64,000 nucleotides of DNA from Bryobacterales bacterium (GTDB lineage Bacteria > Acidobacteriota > Terriglobia > Bryobacterales > UBA6623), in contig JAPPMG010000036.1 of NCBI GenBank assembly GCA_028819215.1, positions 1-64,000 on the forward strand, in the 5' to 3' direction. Shown here piece by piece: positions 40,898-50,417 of this stretch. Position numbers and translations under genes: made by a program. Each line of letters starts with the position of its first letter. Positions within the stretch are counted from its first letter, which is position 1. Below the pieces are notes generated by a model, which worked only from the letters and a program-made list of their open reading frames with translations, made no database searches and was not told the origin of the DNA.

Positions 40898-41122
40898 GGC
40901 CGTGAGAGCGATTCCAGGCGCGTCCCGGTGGGGCTGCACTGGGCGGCCACGAGGATTGCCTTGCGTTCCACTATAGATTGGACGCCGCTCCACGCCGGTT
41001 GGCGCTTCGCGCTACGTGCGGGGAGCACGAGCGACGCCGGTTGCAGCGACTCACGCGAGCCTGTGGGTGGCCCCGCGACCGGAACGGATCGGTCGCGGGA
41101 CTTCCCGCCGTCGAAAGGGGGC

Positions 41123-44100
41123 CTAGAAGTAGAATTTCAGGCCCAACTGCATCTCGCGGTGAGAGTTGCCGGCGTTGACGACGCCAAAGCCGGACTGGCC
41201 AACCTGATCCCTCGGATTGTTGAATTCCGGCGTATTGAAGCTGTTGAACGTCTCGAAGCGGAACTGCATGCGGAGCCGCTCGGTGATCTGCGTGTTCTTC
41301 GACAGGGCAATGTTGAAGATGTGCGGGGTTCCCGGGCCGAGCGTGCCGCGCACTTTGCGCCCGGCGTTGCCCAGCGTGAACGGCGCGGGCGCTTCGAACC
41401 CTGCTTCGTTAGTCCAGAGCACGCCCCGCCGGCCGCCGAGAGCCGGATCGCCGCGGTTCGGATGGTTGGGGTCCCCGATGAGATTGGCGTAGAGCGTCGC
41501 ATCGGCCGCGTTGTCGCCCTTGAGGTCTCGAGCTCCGTTCAGGACCGTGACTCCGAACGGAGAGCCGCTCTGGAAGGTATAGATTCCGGAGACTTGCCAG
41601 CCGCCGAGAATCACGTTCACAGGACCGCTCAGGTTGATGAACTTGCCTTGCCCGAACGGCAGTTCGTAGACCGGGCTGAACACGATCCGGTGAGGCGCGT
41701 GGTTGCCCGAGAGCGACCACTCGGAAGCACGGTCATAGATGTTCTGAAACCAGTCGTGATCGCCGAGCGAGGCGGCGTTCTCTCCCACGAAGGGTGCGTT
41801 GTCGTACCACCTTGAGAACGTGTAGAGGAAGATGTAGCCGACTCCCTGGTTGAATCGTCGCTCGGTCTTGAACGTGATTCCTTGATAATCCGAACTGAAG
41901 AAGTTCGGATTGTTCATTCGGATCTGTCCCGTACCGCCGTACTGGGTGAACGGCTTGAGCAGGCGCTGCGTTTGGTTGCCGAACTCGTTGAGACCGACCC
42001 TAGGCAGGTTGAGCGGGTGGATCTGGTTGATGTTCATCCGGCGCAGGTTCACCTTCTTGGCGAACTTCGCGTAGTACCGCACCTCGAAGAGCTGTTCGCC
42101 GGCCTGATGCTGGAATGTCAGGTTCCAGTCGAACGCATACGGCGTCCGATGGTAGCGGTCCACGAAGTCGACGCGGCCCTGCGTGAATTTCGTGCCTCGC
42201 GTTCCGAAGTTGTGGTTTAGCTCGGAGCTGTCAGGAATCTGGAGGAACGTGGACGGCATCCCGTCCTTGAGCAGCGGGACCTGCCCACCGCCGATGTTGC
42301 CGGCGCCGCCAAACCCCTGGCTGCCGGTTTGCAGGACGTTGCCGTCGTAGTTGCCACCGAACATGAGAGCGAAGCCCCCGCGCACCACCGTGTTGCTCGC
42401 CCCACCCGGCTTGATAGCGAATCCGAACCGAGGGCCGAAGTTATTCCTGTCGGCAATCACCGGGTTTCTTGGGAAGCCATCGCGGCCTGCGAAGAAGAAC
42501 GCGCCTAGCTGGTCGGGGCGGATGCCGTTCGTGCCGGCGGCGGGCAGCGGCAGCTCTGGGTCCCAGCCTGTGACCCGGTCCGCCACTTCGGTGTACGGCC
42601 CTTCGTATTCGTAGCGCAATCCCAGATTCAGCGTCAGCTGGCCGTTGACGCGCCAATCGTCTTGGAAGAAACCCGCGACATAGGCCGACCGGCGCCCGAA
42701 CGACGGGTTGGCTTGGACGCGCGCCCGGTCGGCCTGGCCGATCAGGAACGAGGCCAAGTCCGCGCCGGTCCCCGGGATCACGCTGCCGTCCGGATTGAGG
42801 CCGCGCGTGTCGGTGTTGGCGAAGTCAAAGACGCCCGAGGCCGTCTGCCGGCCCAGTTCGCTGCCCTGGTATTTCCGGTAGTCGATGCCGAACTTGAACG
42901 TTTGATTGCCAGCCACCTTCGTGAAGTGGGCCGTGTACTCGAAGTTCGTGAACGCGAACAGCCGCCGGGACAACCCCGACCCAATGCTTGTAATGCTTGG
43001 ATTGCCCCCGATGTTGAATCGCGGGAAGGCGTCCGGCCCCACGCCAGTCAGGCCGATCTGGGACGCCAGGTCCTCGTTCAGGTTGACGCCTTGGACGTCG
43101 TTGCGGTACCGGAAGAACCCGCCCGTTGCGGTCATGAAGAAGGTTGGGGAGAACAGCCTCGTATACGAGAGCAGTATGTTCTGTTGCCGTTGAGGACGGC
43201 GTACGGCGTTCGGGTCGGCTGGACCCCAGTCTGGCGACGCAACGTTGTCGTCCGTCACCGGCATGAACAGGTTGTATCGGAACGTCAGCTTGTCGTTGGG
43301 ATCAATTTCGTAATCGACCCGCATGGTGTGGCTGGTGCGGCGGAGCTCGCGTGGCAGGTTGCTGACCCAGTTCCCCTCGTTCGAAATATCGACCGCAGTC
43401 CGGTTCGCTGTGGGCACGAACGAGATCGCCTTCTGGGCGACCGGATCCAGCCGGCTGCTGGGAATCACGTTGTTCGCGAACTGCATCTCCCCTCCGCGCC
43501 CGGTCGACGTGAGCGGATCGTATACCCTGCGGAGCACGCCGTTCGACTGCAGCATCGTCGACAGGTCGCCGGTCTTCCATTCGGGCAGGCCCACGCTGCG
43601 AACTCGCAGGTCCTCGAGGTTCTGGATCGTGATGTCGTAGTTGTAGAAGAAGAACGCCTTGTTCTTGACGATCGGGCCTCCGATCGTTCCGCCGGGCACG
43701 TTGCGACGCAGCTTCGTCCTGCTCCTCGCATCCCATCCGCGAGCGCTGAACGCGTCGTTGCGCATGAACCAATAGCCCGAGCCGTGAAACTCGTTGGTGC
43801 CGGACTTCGTGGTAGCGTTCATGAATCCCGCGGCCGATCGTCCGTACTCGGCGGTTGGCGCGTTCGCTTCGACTCGGACTTCGGAGATTGCGTCGACCGG
43901 CGGGCTCAGCTCAGTGATCGTCGCGCCGATGCCCGTCCGGCTGTTCACCACTCCATCGATGAAGACGCCGGCAGATCTGGTGCGCCCTCCGGCGATCGTG
44001 ACGTCGCCGCCTCCGGCGCGGTTGCTGTTGCGCATCCGCTGGGCGCCGGGTGTGAGGTCGATCAGGTCGAAGACCTCTCGATTGACCAACGGAAGCTCGA

Positions 44101-44533
44101 GAACGCGCTTGTTCTCAACCACGGCGGCGAGGGAGCCTCGAGATGTCTCCACGAGCGGGCTCGCCGCTTCAACCGTGACCGTTTCGGTGATGGCTCCAAC
44201 CTCGAGCACGGCGTCATATGTCAGGACGCTGCCGACCTCAACTCGCAGGTTGCTGACTTGGTGAGGTCGAAAACCCTCCGACTCCATGCGGACCGAATAC
44301 GACCCCGGCAAGACACTGGGCAAGTAGTAGGTACCGTCCCCTTGCGTTTCCACAAGGCTCGAGGTCCCTTGATCCTCGTTGGTGATTTCCACTTGGACTC
44401 CGGGAATGACCGCTCCGGTGTTGTCGGTTGCGGTGCCCAGAATCGTGCCCAGCGTCTGGGAAGGTGCCTGGCTGGCGAGCGCAGCCAACATGGCCGCTGC
44501 AACCAGAAACCGAGAGAAAGTGTTCAGTGACAT
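41123..44533 (-). CDS. TonB-dependent receptor with carboxypeptidase-regulatory-like domain, second copy
   Basis: About 1136 residues. ATG at 44533 has AAGGAGG 8 bp before it and begins a signal peptide (FLVAAAMLAALASQAPSQT). A CarboxypepD_reg-like domain follows (LGTATDNTGAVIPGVQVEIT; GSYSVRMESEGFRPHQVSNL), then the plug (GGRTRSAGVFIDGVVNSRTG; EYGRSAAGFMNATTKSGTNE) and a long barrel finishing MQLGLKFYF. It differs from the receptor at 1.2 kb in the plug and the loops, so the cargo probably differs. It is divergent from an arylsulfatase; a sulfated glycan could be the shared target. A LacI-type operator candidate lies 41 bp upstream. Confidence 0.93.
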   Translation of the reverse strand: MSLNTFSRFLVAAAMLAALASQAPSQTLGTILGTATDNTGAVIPGVQVEITNEDQGTSSLVETQGDGTYYLPSVLPGSYSVRMESEGFRPHQVSNLRVEVGSVLTYDAVLEVGAITETVTVEAASPLVETSRGSLAAVVENKRVLELPLVNREVFDLIDLTPGAQRMRNSNRAGGGDVTIAGGRTRSAGVFIDGVVNSRTGIGATITELSPPVDAISEVRVEANAPTAEYGRSAAGFMNATTKSGTNEFHGSGYWFMRNDAFSARGWDARSRTKLRRNVPGGTIGGPIVKNKAFFFYNYDITIQNLEDLRVRSVGLPEWKTGDLSTMLQSNGVLRRVYDPLTSTGRGGEMQFANNVIPSSRLDPVAQKAISFVPTANRTAVDISNEGNWVSNLPRELRRTSHTMRVDYEIDPNDKLTFRYNLFMPVTDDNVASPDWGPADPNAVRRPQRQQNILLSYTRLFSPTFFMTATGGFFRYRNDVQGVNLNEDLASQIGLTGVGPDAFPRFNIGGNPSITSIGSGLSRRLFAFTNFEYTAHFTKVAGNQTFKFGIDYRKYQGSELGRQTASGVFDFANTDTRGLNPDGSVIPGTGADLASFLIGQADRARVQANPSFGRRSAYVAGFFQDDWRVNGQLTLNLGLRYEYEGPYTEVADRVTGWDPELPLPAAGTNGIRPDQLGAFFFAGRDGFPRNPVIADRNNFGPRFGFAIKPGGASNTVVRGGFALMFGGNYDGNVLQTGSQGFGGAGNIGGGQVPLLKDGMPSTFLQIPDSSELNHNFGTRGTKFTQGRVDFVDRYHRTPYAFDWNLTFQHQAGEQLFEVRYYAKFAKKVNLRRMNINQIHPLNLPRVGLNEFGNQTQRLLKPFTQYGGTGQIRMNNPNFFSSDYQGITFKTERRFNQGVGYIFLYTFSRWYDNAPFVGENAASLGDHDWFQNIYDRASEWSLSGNHAPHRIVFSPVYELPFGQGKFINLSGPVNVILGGWQVSGIYTFQSGSPFGVTVLNGARDLKGDNAADATLYANLIGDPNHPNRGDPALGGRRGVLWTNEAGFEAPAPFTLGNAGRKVRGTLGPGTPHIFNIALSKNTQITERLRMQFRFETFNSFNTPEFNNPRDQVGQSGFGVVNAGNSHREMQLGLKFYF

Positions 44534-44573
44534 GAGGAAGGCCTCCTTGTGTTTGTCTGAACTCAAAACATGG

Positions 44574-44585
44574 TTAGCGCGCCAA
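44574..44585. promoter_or_regulatory. Candidate LacI-type operator
   Basis: TTAGCGCGCCAA is a near-palindrome with a central CG and TT/AA ends, the shape of LacI-family operators. It lies 41 bp upstream of the TonB-dependent receptor start, in the shared region with the divergent sulfatase. Two of twelve positions break the symmetry. No LacI-family regulator gene is in this window, so the call is inference. Confidence 0.35.
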
Positions 44586-44637
44586 CAGCCTAGTGCGGCT
44601 TCCGCTGGACTGCAACCCCGTTCGGGCAGAAAACGGG

Positions 44638-44680
44638 CCGTTTATGGCCGAAGACGCGAGAGTTCGCCCCGTTTATCGCC
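44638..44680 (+). repeat. Pair of 12-bp direct repeats in the receptor/sulfatase spacer
   Basis: CCGTTTATGGCC at 44638-44649 and CCGTTTATCGCC at 44669-44680 match at 11 of 12 positions and start 31 bp apart, about three helical turns. This spacing would place two bound proteins on one face of the DNA. Both lie between the divergent receptor and sulfatase genes. The sequence shows the repeats; the regulatory role is inferred. Confidence 0.45.
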
Positions 44681-44807
44681 CGGGCCATCGAATTCCTACA
44701 CTGCGGACCGGCCGAACGGCGTAGGTGCTTTCAGGGCCGTCTGGATCGAAACAAACGAAGACAGGCCTGCCTGCAGCCGCCCGAGGGAGGCTTGCTAGAC
44801 TGCGGCC

Positions 44808-46301
44808 ATGCGCCACTGGTACGCGATCGTGTTGCCGCTATTCCTGTCCGCGACAGGCGCGCGTGCGCAGCTTCCAAATATCGTCGTCGTGTTGGCGGAT
44901 GACATGGGCTGGGGCGACCCGCAGTCGTATCAGCCCGCGTCCAAAATCCCCACGCCCAACATCGACAGGCTGGCGCGAGAGGGGATCCGCTTTACCGATG
45001 CCCACAGCCCGTCGGCGGTCTGCACGCCGACGCGTTACGGGTTGCTGACCGGGCGCTATGCGTGGCGCACGTCGCTTACCAGCGGCGTCTTGGACGGCTT
45101 CGGCCCGCCGCTGATCGACCCGCAGCAGGACGATACCGTCGCGCTGCTGCTGAAACGCTCGGGCTACCGTACCGCGGCCGTGGGCAAGTGGCATCTCGGC
45201 ATGCGCTGGCTGGACAAGGGCGGTACTCCGATTCCGCGTCGAACGGGAGGATTTCGCCCCGGCGACGATGTCGATTACACCGCTGAACTGCGGGGAGGGC
45301 CCTTGGACGTTGGTTTCGACACGTTCTTCGGGATCTCCGCATCCCTTGACATGAGCCCGTACTGCTTCCTGCGGAATCGATCCGTGGAAATGATTCCGGA
45401 CATACCTGTTCCGTCCAACAGGGCCGACATCTTTTCGGGCTTGTCAGCCGGGGTGCGCTCGCGACGCTTTCGAGTGGAGGACGTGCTGCCGAGGCTGGCT
45501 GAGGAAGCTGTACTCTTGATCGACCAGCAGGCAGGCCGGGACGAGCCCTTCTTTCTGTACATGCCGCTGGCTTCACCGCACCTGCCAGTTGCGCCCGTTC
45601 GGCCGGGCAGCAGTCGTGCCGGCCTTTACGGTGACTTCGTCTTTGAGACGGACCGAGCGCTCGGGAGAGTCTTGGAAGCCTTGGATCGGAACGGCTTGAG
45701 CGCCGACACGCTGGTGCTCTTCACCAGCGACAACGGAGGTCTGTGGCACTGGTGGGATTTCCGCGCCGCCGATGACGGCGGAGCTGCCCCGCGCACGGCC
45801 CGGGGGGACTACGTCCGCGGCTACGGACACCAGAGCAACGCAACTTTGCGCGGCACGAAGGCGGACATCTTTGAAGGTGGCCACAGGGTGCCATTCGTCG
45901 TTCGCTGGCCGGGCCAGGCAGCGGCGGGCAGCACCAGCAATGCGCTGGTCGTGTTGACCGACCTCTATGCCACGGTGGCGGAGATCGTCGGCGCCGAGGC
46001 ACAAGGTACTTCGGGCCAAGATAGCCACTCGCTGGTACCGGTTCTGCAGGGTCGCGGAGGCTCAGGGCGGGCTTCGGCCGTCCACCACTCCTCGCGAGGC
46101 ATGTTTGCCATCCGCAAGGGCGACTGGAAGCTGATCGCTGGCCGTGGCTCTGGCGGATTCACCGTTCCTCGGGAGATCGACGGTCCCGGCGGTCAGCTCT
46201 ACGACTTGGCGGCTGATCCGCAGGAAACCGAGAACCTGTACGACTCCAGGCCCGAGGTCGTGGCGGAACTTGAGGAACTGCTGCGGGCGGTCCGGCAGTG
46301 A
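44808..46301 (+). CDS. Exported arylsulfatase (formylglycine type)
   Basis: A 497-residue sulfatase with a signal peptide (WYAIVLPLFLSATGARAQ). NIVVVLADDMGWGD provides the metal Asp pair, and CTPTRYGLLTGRYAWR carries the modification motif with Cys72, matching C-x-P-x-R. AVGKWHLGM and LVLFTSDNGGLWHWWDFR add the catalytic Lys/His and the second metal site. The full C-terminal domain is present. It resembles family S1 enzymes acting on sulfated glycans. It is divergent from the TonB-dependent receptor, which may import the desulfated product. Its maturation enzyme lies outside this window. Confidence 0.94.
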   Translation: MRHWYAIVLPLFLSATGARAQLPNIVVVLADDMGWGDPQSYQPASKIPTPNIDRLAREGIRFTDAHSPSAVCTPTRYGLLTGRYAWRTSLTSGVLDGFGPPLIDPQQDDTVALLLKRSGYRTAAVGKWHLGMRWLDKGGTPIPRRTGGFRPGDDVDYTAELRGGPLDVGFDTFFGISASLDMSPYCFLRNRSVEMIPDIPVPSNRADIFSGLSAGVRSRRFRVEDVLPRLAEEAVLLIDQQAGRDEPFFLYMPLASPHLPVAPVRPGSSRAGLYGDFVFETDRALGRVLEALDRNGLSADTLVLFTSDNGGLWHWWDFRAADDGGAAPRTARGDYVRGYGHQSNATLRGTKADIFEGGHRVPFVVRWPGQAAAGSTSNALVVLTDLYATVAEIVGAEAQGTSGQDSHSLVPVLQGRGGSGRASAVHHSSRGMFAIRKGDWKLIAGRGSGGFTVPREIDGPGGQLYDLAADPQETENLYDSRPEVVAELEELLRAVRQ

Positions 46302-46445
46302 TGCTCGCGGGCGGGACGCCGCTGCGTGAGCAGGTCGGTCAAGCGGTCAGGGATCGCCAGCGTTTACCTGCCAAGATTTCCCGGAGGCTGTATCCCCGAG
46401 CGTTGCGTCCGCAGGTATGTCCGAGGATGCCCTCGCTGAGACCGC

Positions 46446-47327
46446 TCAGGCACCTGTCAGGTCGCGCAGAGCTCTTCGGTCTCGAGCGAACGCGTCCATG
46501 CACTCCCGCTGTTTCGCGGGGTCGCGATGGTCGATGTATTCCATATGCAGCGACACAGGCGTTCCCTCGCTGACCTCGGTGCTCACCATCGTGTACAGCT
46601 CCGGGTCGACTTGCCCGGTTCCCAGAGGCACGTTGACGGGCTTGCGGCCTTGCCAGCGGAAATCCTTCATATAGACCACTCGGACGCGATCGCGGATCAC
46701 TCGCCACAGCACAGGCCACGACATGCCAGCTTCGGCTGTGGCGTGGCGAACGTCGAAGATTGCCGACACCTGTTTCTCGGGAACGCCCTCCAGCATCCGA
46801 TGGATATCCCACACCGATCCGCCGACGAGGTTTCTGCCGGCGTGGTTCTGGTAGAGCCCCGCGAGCCGAAACCCGCTTAGGTAGTCGGCGAGACGCAGCA
46901 CGGTTTGGCGATGCTCGTCGAGCTGGGCGAGGATAGGGCGCTCGAAATCGTAGCGGTAATACGCCATGCGGAACCACTTGATGCCGAGGCTGTCTGCGGT
47001 CTTGATCACTCGCTGCGAGAGCGCATTGTCGGCATCCTGGATGTCAGTCGTGATCATTCCGACGCTTCGGCCGCGCTTCTCTAGGGCCCGGACCAGCCGC
47101 GGCAGATCGCGTTCGACGTTCTCCGGCTCGACTTGTCCGCCCTTGCGGACGGTGGCTTCGATGCCGTCGAGGTCGTTTTCTTCGAGAAAGACGGCGACCT
47201 CGTCGAAGGAGAGCCACTGCAGGTGCTTGGCAAACGCGAGCACCGGTCCAAAGCGCTGATCGGAAGCCTGCAGTGCGCTGGCTAAGGCGGCGCTCGCACC
47301 CAGTTTCACGAGTTCTCTTCTGTTCAT
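46446..47327 (-). CDS. Exported sugar phosphate isomerase/epimerase-like TIM-barrel protein
   Basis: A 293-residue xylose isomerase-like (AP endonuclease 2 fold) protein. The leader MNRRELVKLGASAALASALQ has a twin-arginine pattern. The barrel shows LEENDLDGIEATVRKGGQVE, then a metal-site region with LAGLYQNHAGRNLVGG, VSAIFDVRHATAEAG, RVVYMKDFRWQG and a C-terminal Glu in PVSLHMEYIDHRDPAK. The order of His, Asp, Asp and Glu ligands agrees with a divalent-metal isomerase. The substrate is unknown. It converges on the arylsulfatase gene with 144 bp between, in a region rich in sugar-related functions. Confidence 0.88.
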   Translation of the reverse strand: MNRRELVKLGASAALASALQASDQRFGPVLAFAKHLQWLSFDEVAVFLEENDLDGIEATVRKGGQVEPENVERDLPRLVRALEKRGRSVGMITTDIQDADNALSQRVIKTADSLGIKWFRMAYYRYDFERPILAQLDEHRQTVLRLADYLSGFRLAGLYQNHAGRNLVGGSVWDIHRMLEGVPEKQVSAIFDVRHATAEAGMSWPVLWRVIRDRVRVVYMKDFRWQGRKPVNVPLGTGQVDPELYTMVSTEVSEGTPVSLHMEYIDHRDPAKQRECMDAFARDRRALRDLTGA

Positions 47328-47473
47328 CCCAATATTTCCTCTGTCGACTGAGCGTCTGGTTCAACAGCCGCTCGCCTGAAAGGGTAGCTCATGCGTGCTG
47401 GTTCCCGAAATGGCTCAAGCAGAATTCTGCGATCCGAGGCGGCGCGATTCAGCAAGTCTTTCGCCAAGGCAAA

Positions 47474-48325
47474 TCAGTCCTCGAAGTCGCCGCTACGGGT
47501 CTGGACTGCCCTCGCCCTGTTCCGGACGCTCGCCAAGTCGAAGTCACGCACCCTGCTTGGCTGGTACGGGTCAGCGGTCGATTCCCCATCTGTGTTGCCA
47601 TTGCTCGGGGTCAGGCCCCCGTAGCGCCGCTCGCGGCAACGAAATGCCTCGACCGCCTGGCGCAGATCCTCGCCATCGAAGTCCGGCCAGAGCGTTTCGA
47701 TGAACATCAGCTCCGCGTAGGCCGATTCGAACAGCAGGAAATCGCTGAGGCGCTGCTCGCCGCTCGTGCGGATGATCAGGTCGACCTGCGGTGTTTCGAG
47801 ATCGGAGTGGCATGCGTGGTTGACCCGTCTTAGGAAGCCGCTCTCGTCGCAGCGCTCGTCCGATCTAAGCGCCGCGGCAGCGGCGAGTATGGCCGAACGT
47901 CCCGAATAGTCGACAGCCATTCGCAGGTAAAGCCGCGTTCCTGCTCGGGTCGCATGCTCCGCCGCCTCGATTTCCCGGACCAGCGCGGGCGACAAGCGGT
48001 CTCGTCGGCCGATCAAGCCGAGCCGCACTCCGCGTTGGCGACAGTTCTCTCGCTCGCGGACCAGGAATGACTCGAGCAGACCCAGCAGCACCGACACCTC
48101 GCTGGCCGGCCGTCGCCAGTTGTCGGCGGAGAAGGCGTAAAGCGTAAGTGTCGTGATTCCGAGTGAAGGCGCCGCTTCCACCGCGCGTCGCACTGCGTCG
48201 GCGCCACGCCCGTGTCCCTCCGTGCGCTGGAGCCCACGCGCCTTAGCCCAGCGGCCGTTGCCGTCCATGATTAGGCCCACGTGGAGCCCTTCGTCAGGCG
48301 ATCTGGCAGTTTCGCGCATATTCAT
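47474..48325 (-). CDS. uppS: Isoprenyl transferase (undecaprenyl diphosphate synthase type)
   Basis: A 283-residue cis-prenyltransferase that would make the lipid carrier for cell-wall synthesis from farnesyl diphosphate and isopentenyl diphosphate. Asp21 in GLIMDGNGRWAKARGLQR binds Mg2+, and the chain-building motifs TLYAFSADNWRRPASEV, LIIRTSGEQRLSDFLLFESA and ELMFIETLWPDF are complete. ATG at 48325 or 48319 starts the conserved part; the upstream frame is open but not protein-like. The tail after GLTPSNG is about 40 residues longer than usual and hydrophilic. It lacks the common neighbours frr, cdsA and dxr. Confidence 0.94.
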   Translation of the reverse strand: MNMRETARSPDEGLHVGLIMDGNGRWAKARGLQRTEGHGRGADAVRRAVEAAPSLGITTLTLYAFSADNWRRPASEVSVLLGLLESFLVRERENCRQRGVRLGLIGRRDRLSPALVREIEAAEHATRAGTRLYLRMAVDYSGRSAILAAAAALRSDERCDESGFLRRVNHACHSDLETPQVDLIIRTSGEQRLSDFLLFESAYAELMFIETLWPDFDGEDLRQAVEAFRCRERRYGGLTPSNGNTDGESTADPYQPSRVRDFDLASVRNRARAVQTRSGDFED

Positions 48326-48686
48326 GTACCCCGGTGGTCCGTTCACGCCGGCCGGCGGTGTGCTCGCGAATTGCGACTTGCGCCGCCTCACGGCCGAAGC
48401 CGCGCAGGATCTGCTCCAAGACGGGGCGCATGCACAGCACTCGCTCGGTGACGTTGGTGGACTGCTGACGCCCGCGGGTGTCGGGTGTTGGGCAATCGTA
48501 GTCGACGGCCCATGCCAGTTGGGATGGAAGCCGAAGAGGAAGTCGCAATGCCATGGTCCTCGCTCGTTGCCGATGGCGGATCCGCGAGGGGAACCGCTCG
48601 AGGTCAGTATCGGAAGCACGTTGCGCAGATACATGAGCGAAGAGTGAGCGTTTGGTGATATTTCGCTGAAACCGGTTGAAGCGGGC
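48326..48686. other. Intergenic region between uppS and the regulator
   Basis: About 360 bp. A minus-strand frame (48294-48554) overlaps the uppS start and reads as Arg-rich sequence with no recognisable domain; I do not call it. Both flanking genes are on the minus strand, so the uppS promoter should lie here, but no clear boxes were seen. Confidence 0.4.
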
Positions 48687-50063
48687 TCAGCGGGGCCGCT
48701 TGGTGAGCCCGGCAGACAGGCCAGAGCCGAACATGAGGCCCTCGAAAGCGCTGATCGCGACGCGGGTCACCGCTCCTGGTTCCTGCTCGCCGAGCAGGCG
48801 GGCAAGTGGCCCAAGGCCGACTTGGGATCCAGGGAAGCTCTGCGCCATGAGATCGAGGCTCATGGCTCCTAAGGCGCGGCCGCTCCAGCCAAGCAGCCCG
48901 CCACCTACCGCGCACACAATGCCTGTCAGGAGCGCTACGCGGGCTCGGGCCAGCCCATGGGGGGTGGCCATGCCGCCCTCTGTGGTCGGCGTGGCAAGCC
49001 CGTACCCTAGACCGACCGCTCCGCCGACCACCAAGCCTTCTACGGCACCGGCCAGCGGAGAAAGTTCGCGACCGAATAGGCCTTCGAGCGCGAGCCGTCC
49101 TACGAGATGGGAGGCCACGCCGATTGCCAGACCGCTGGATGCGCCTGCCACTACGAGTGCCAGCCGACGCTGCGCACGGAATGCGGCTTCCGCTGCGGCA
49201 AGCCCGGCCCCAACTCCCGCGGCCGCTACACCGCCGACGACTGTTCCGAGCAGCGGGAGGACAACTAGCACTCCGTTGTCCGCTATTGACCCAGGGCCGA
49301 AGCGAAGGACGAGACTGCCGATCAAGCCGGCGATCGCACCTGCAGCTGCTCCGCCGGCTGCCGCTGCCATCCATCGACGACGGGCCAGGCTGGCGGCGCG
49401 TCGGATACGAAGCAGGAAGAGAGTTGTCGCTGCGGCAAGCCAACCACGCTTTCCCAGCAACGGGACCGGCCCCGCCCCTGCAACGTCCCAACGGGTCTCG
49501 CGCAAATATGCGAGGGCCACGGCGCGCCCCGCTCTGCCGGTCAGCCGGTCGAGAGCCTTCGCCGTGCCGAGTTCGTGCAGGGTCTCGGCGGCCTGCCGCC
49601 TTCGGTCGTCCCGCGCTTCTTCGTTGTCGGACTCGGCATCGAGCAATGCATCCAATGCCTTCTCGAAGGAGGCGTTTGCGTCGGGTTCCTCTGTTGAGGC
49701 TCGTGCAGGCTCTAGGGGCCCCACATCCGGCTCTTCGACGACGTCGTCGCAGACAAAGCGGTAGCCGTGTCGCGAGACAGTGCGAATGAAGGTCGGATCG
49801 CGCGGGTCGTCGCCCAGCGCGCGTCGGAGGGTTCGGACCGCCTGGCTTAGAGCGCCGTCGCTGACCACTACATCGCTCCAGACCGCATCGAGGATGTCGT
49901 TCCTTGAGACAGCCTCGTCACGCCGCTCGATGAGTAGGAGCAGCAGGTCGAAGCAACGCGGGATCAGCGGCAGTTCTCGGCCATCGTGGACGAGCGTCCT
50001 GCGGGCGGGAGACAAGATGTGGCCTGAGAACCGGTAGCGCGTTGTGCCCGGAGATGACCGCAT
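48687..50063 (-). CDS. Membrane-anchored winged-helix transcriptional regulator (ToxR/CadC-like)
   Basis: A 458-residue protein starting at ATG 50063 (MRSSPGTTRYRFSGHILSPA). Residues 1-100 form an OmpR/PhoB-type winged helix (LPLIPRCFDLLLLLIERRDE, then VVVSDGALSQAVRTLRRALG and TVSRHGYRFVCDD). An acidic linker with EKALDALLDAESDNEE follows. The C-terminal 290 residues are hydrophobic and extremely rich in Gly and Ala, with repeated helices (AAAAGGAAAGAIAGLIGSLV; VLLPLLGT-like stretches; AVEGLVVGGAVGLGYGLATP). Acidobacteria have many one-component regulators with this head, usually followed by TPR or TolB repeats; a glycine-rich multi-helix membrane half is less usual. It could sense membrane state. 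The target genes are unknown. Confidence 0.85.
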   Translation of the reverse strand: MRSSPGTTRYRFSGHILSPARRTLVHDGRELPLIPRCFDLLLLLIERRDEAVSRNDILDAVWSDVVVSDGALSQAVRTLRRALGDDPRDPTFIRTVSRHGYRFVCDDVVEEPDVGPLEPARASTEEPDANASFEKALDALLDAESDNEEARDDRRRQAAETLHELGTAKALDRLTGRAGRAVALAYLRETRWDVAGAGPVPLLGKRGWLAAATTLFLLRIRRAASLARRRWMAAAAGGAAAGAIAGLIGSLVLRFGPGSIADNGVLVVLPLLGTVVGGVAAAGVGAGLAAAEAAFRAQRRLALVVAGASSGLAIGVASHLVGRLALEGLFGRELSPLAGAVEGLVVGGAVGLGYGLATPTTEGGMATPHGLARARVALLTGIVCAVGGGLLGWSGRALGAMSLDLMAQSFPGSQVGLGPLARLLGEQEPGAVTRVAISAFEGLMFGSGLSAGLTKRPR

Positions 50064-50417
50064 CGATGGAAGGCAGTATACGTGGCCGCGTAGTCTACGC
50101 ACCCGCTGCTGCGACGCGAAGCGTCCGGAAGGCCCTAGCGCGGCCAGTGTTGAATCGTTCGCACGACCCAATCAGTGGCTGGACTCTCGGTATCCGCCGC
50201 AACTCGATAACCGTCCGCCATTCCACCCGACTAGGCCATGTCCCACTCAACTGGCATCAACTGGGGTCGCGTCTTGGTGCGAAGCTGCCACTGCTGCTGC
50301 CGTGCAGCCCGACTTGGGACCCAAAGATCTCGCACTTCGCCATCATGTTCGACTTGGAGAGCGGCTCGGGCGTGAGCCACGGCGGGATGCCATCGCAGTG
50401 GAATCCAAGACTGAATC
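50064..50417. other. Intergenic region between the regulator and vapBC
   Basis: About 350 bp with divergent flanking genes. Two overlapping plus-strand frames near 50042-50446 have no protein character. The end of the region grows AT-rich and leads into the vapBC promoter. Confidence 0.4.

Noticed and set aside
42662..44530. A 622-codon frame antisense to the second TonB-dependent receptor
   Set aside because: It mirrors a clear receptor gene, has Arg/Val/Asp-rich shadow composition and no domain.
48294..48554. Minus-strand frame of 86 codons overlapping the uppS start
   Set aside because: Overlaps a certain gene and has no recognisable content.
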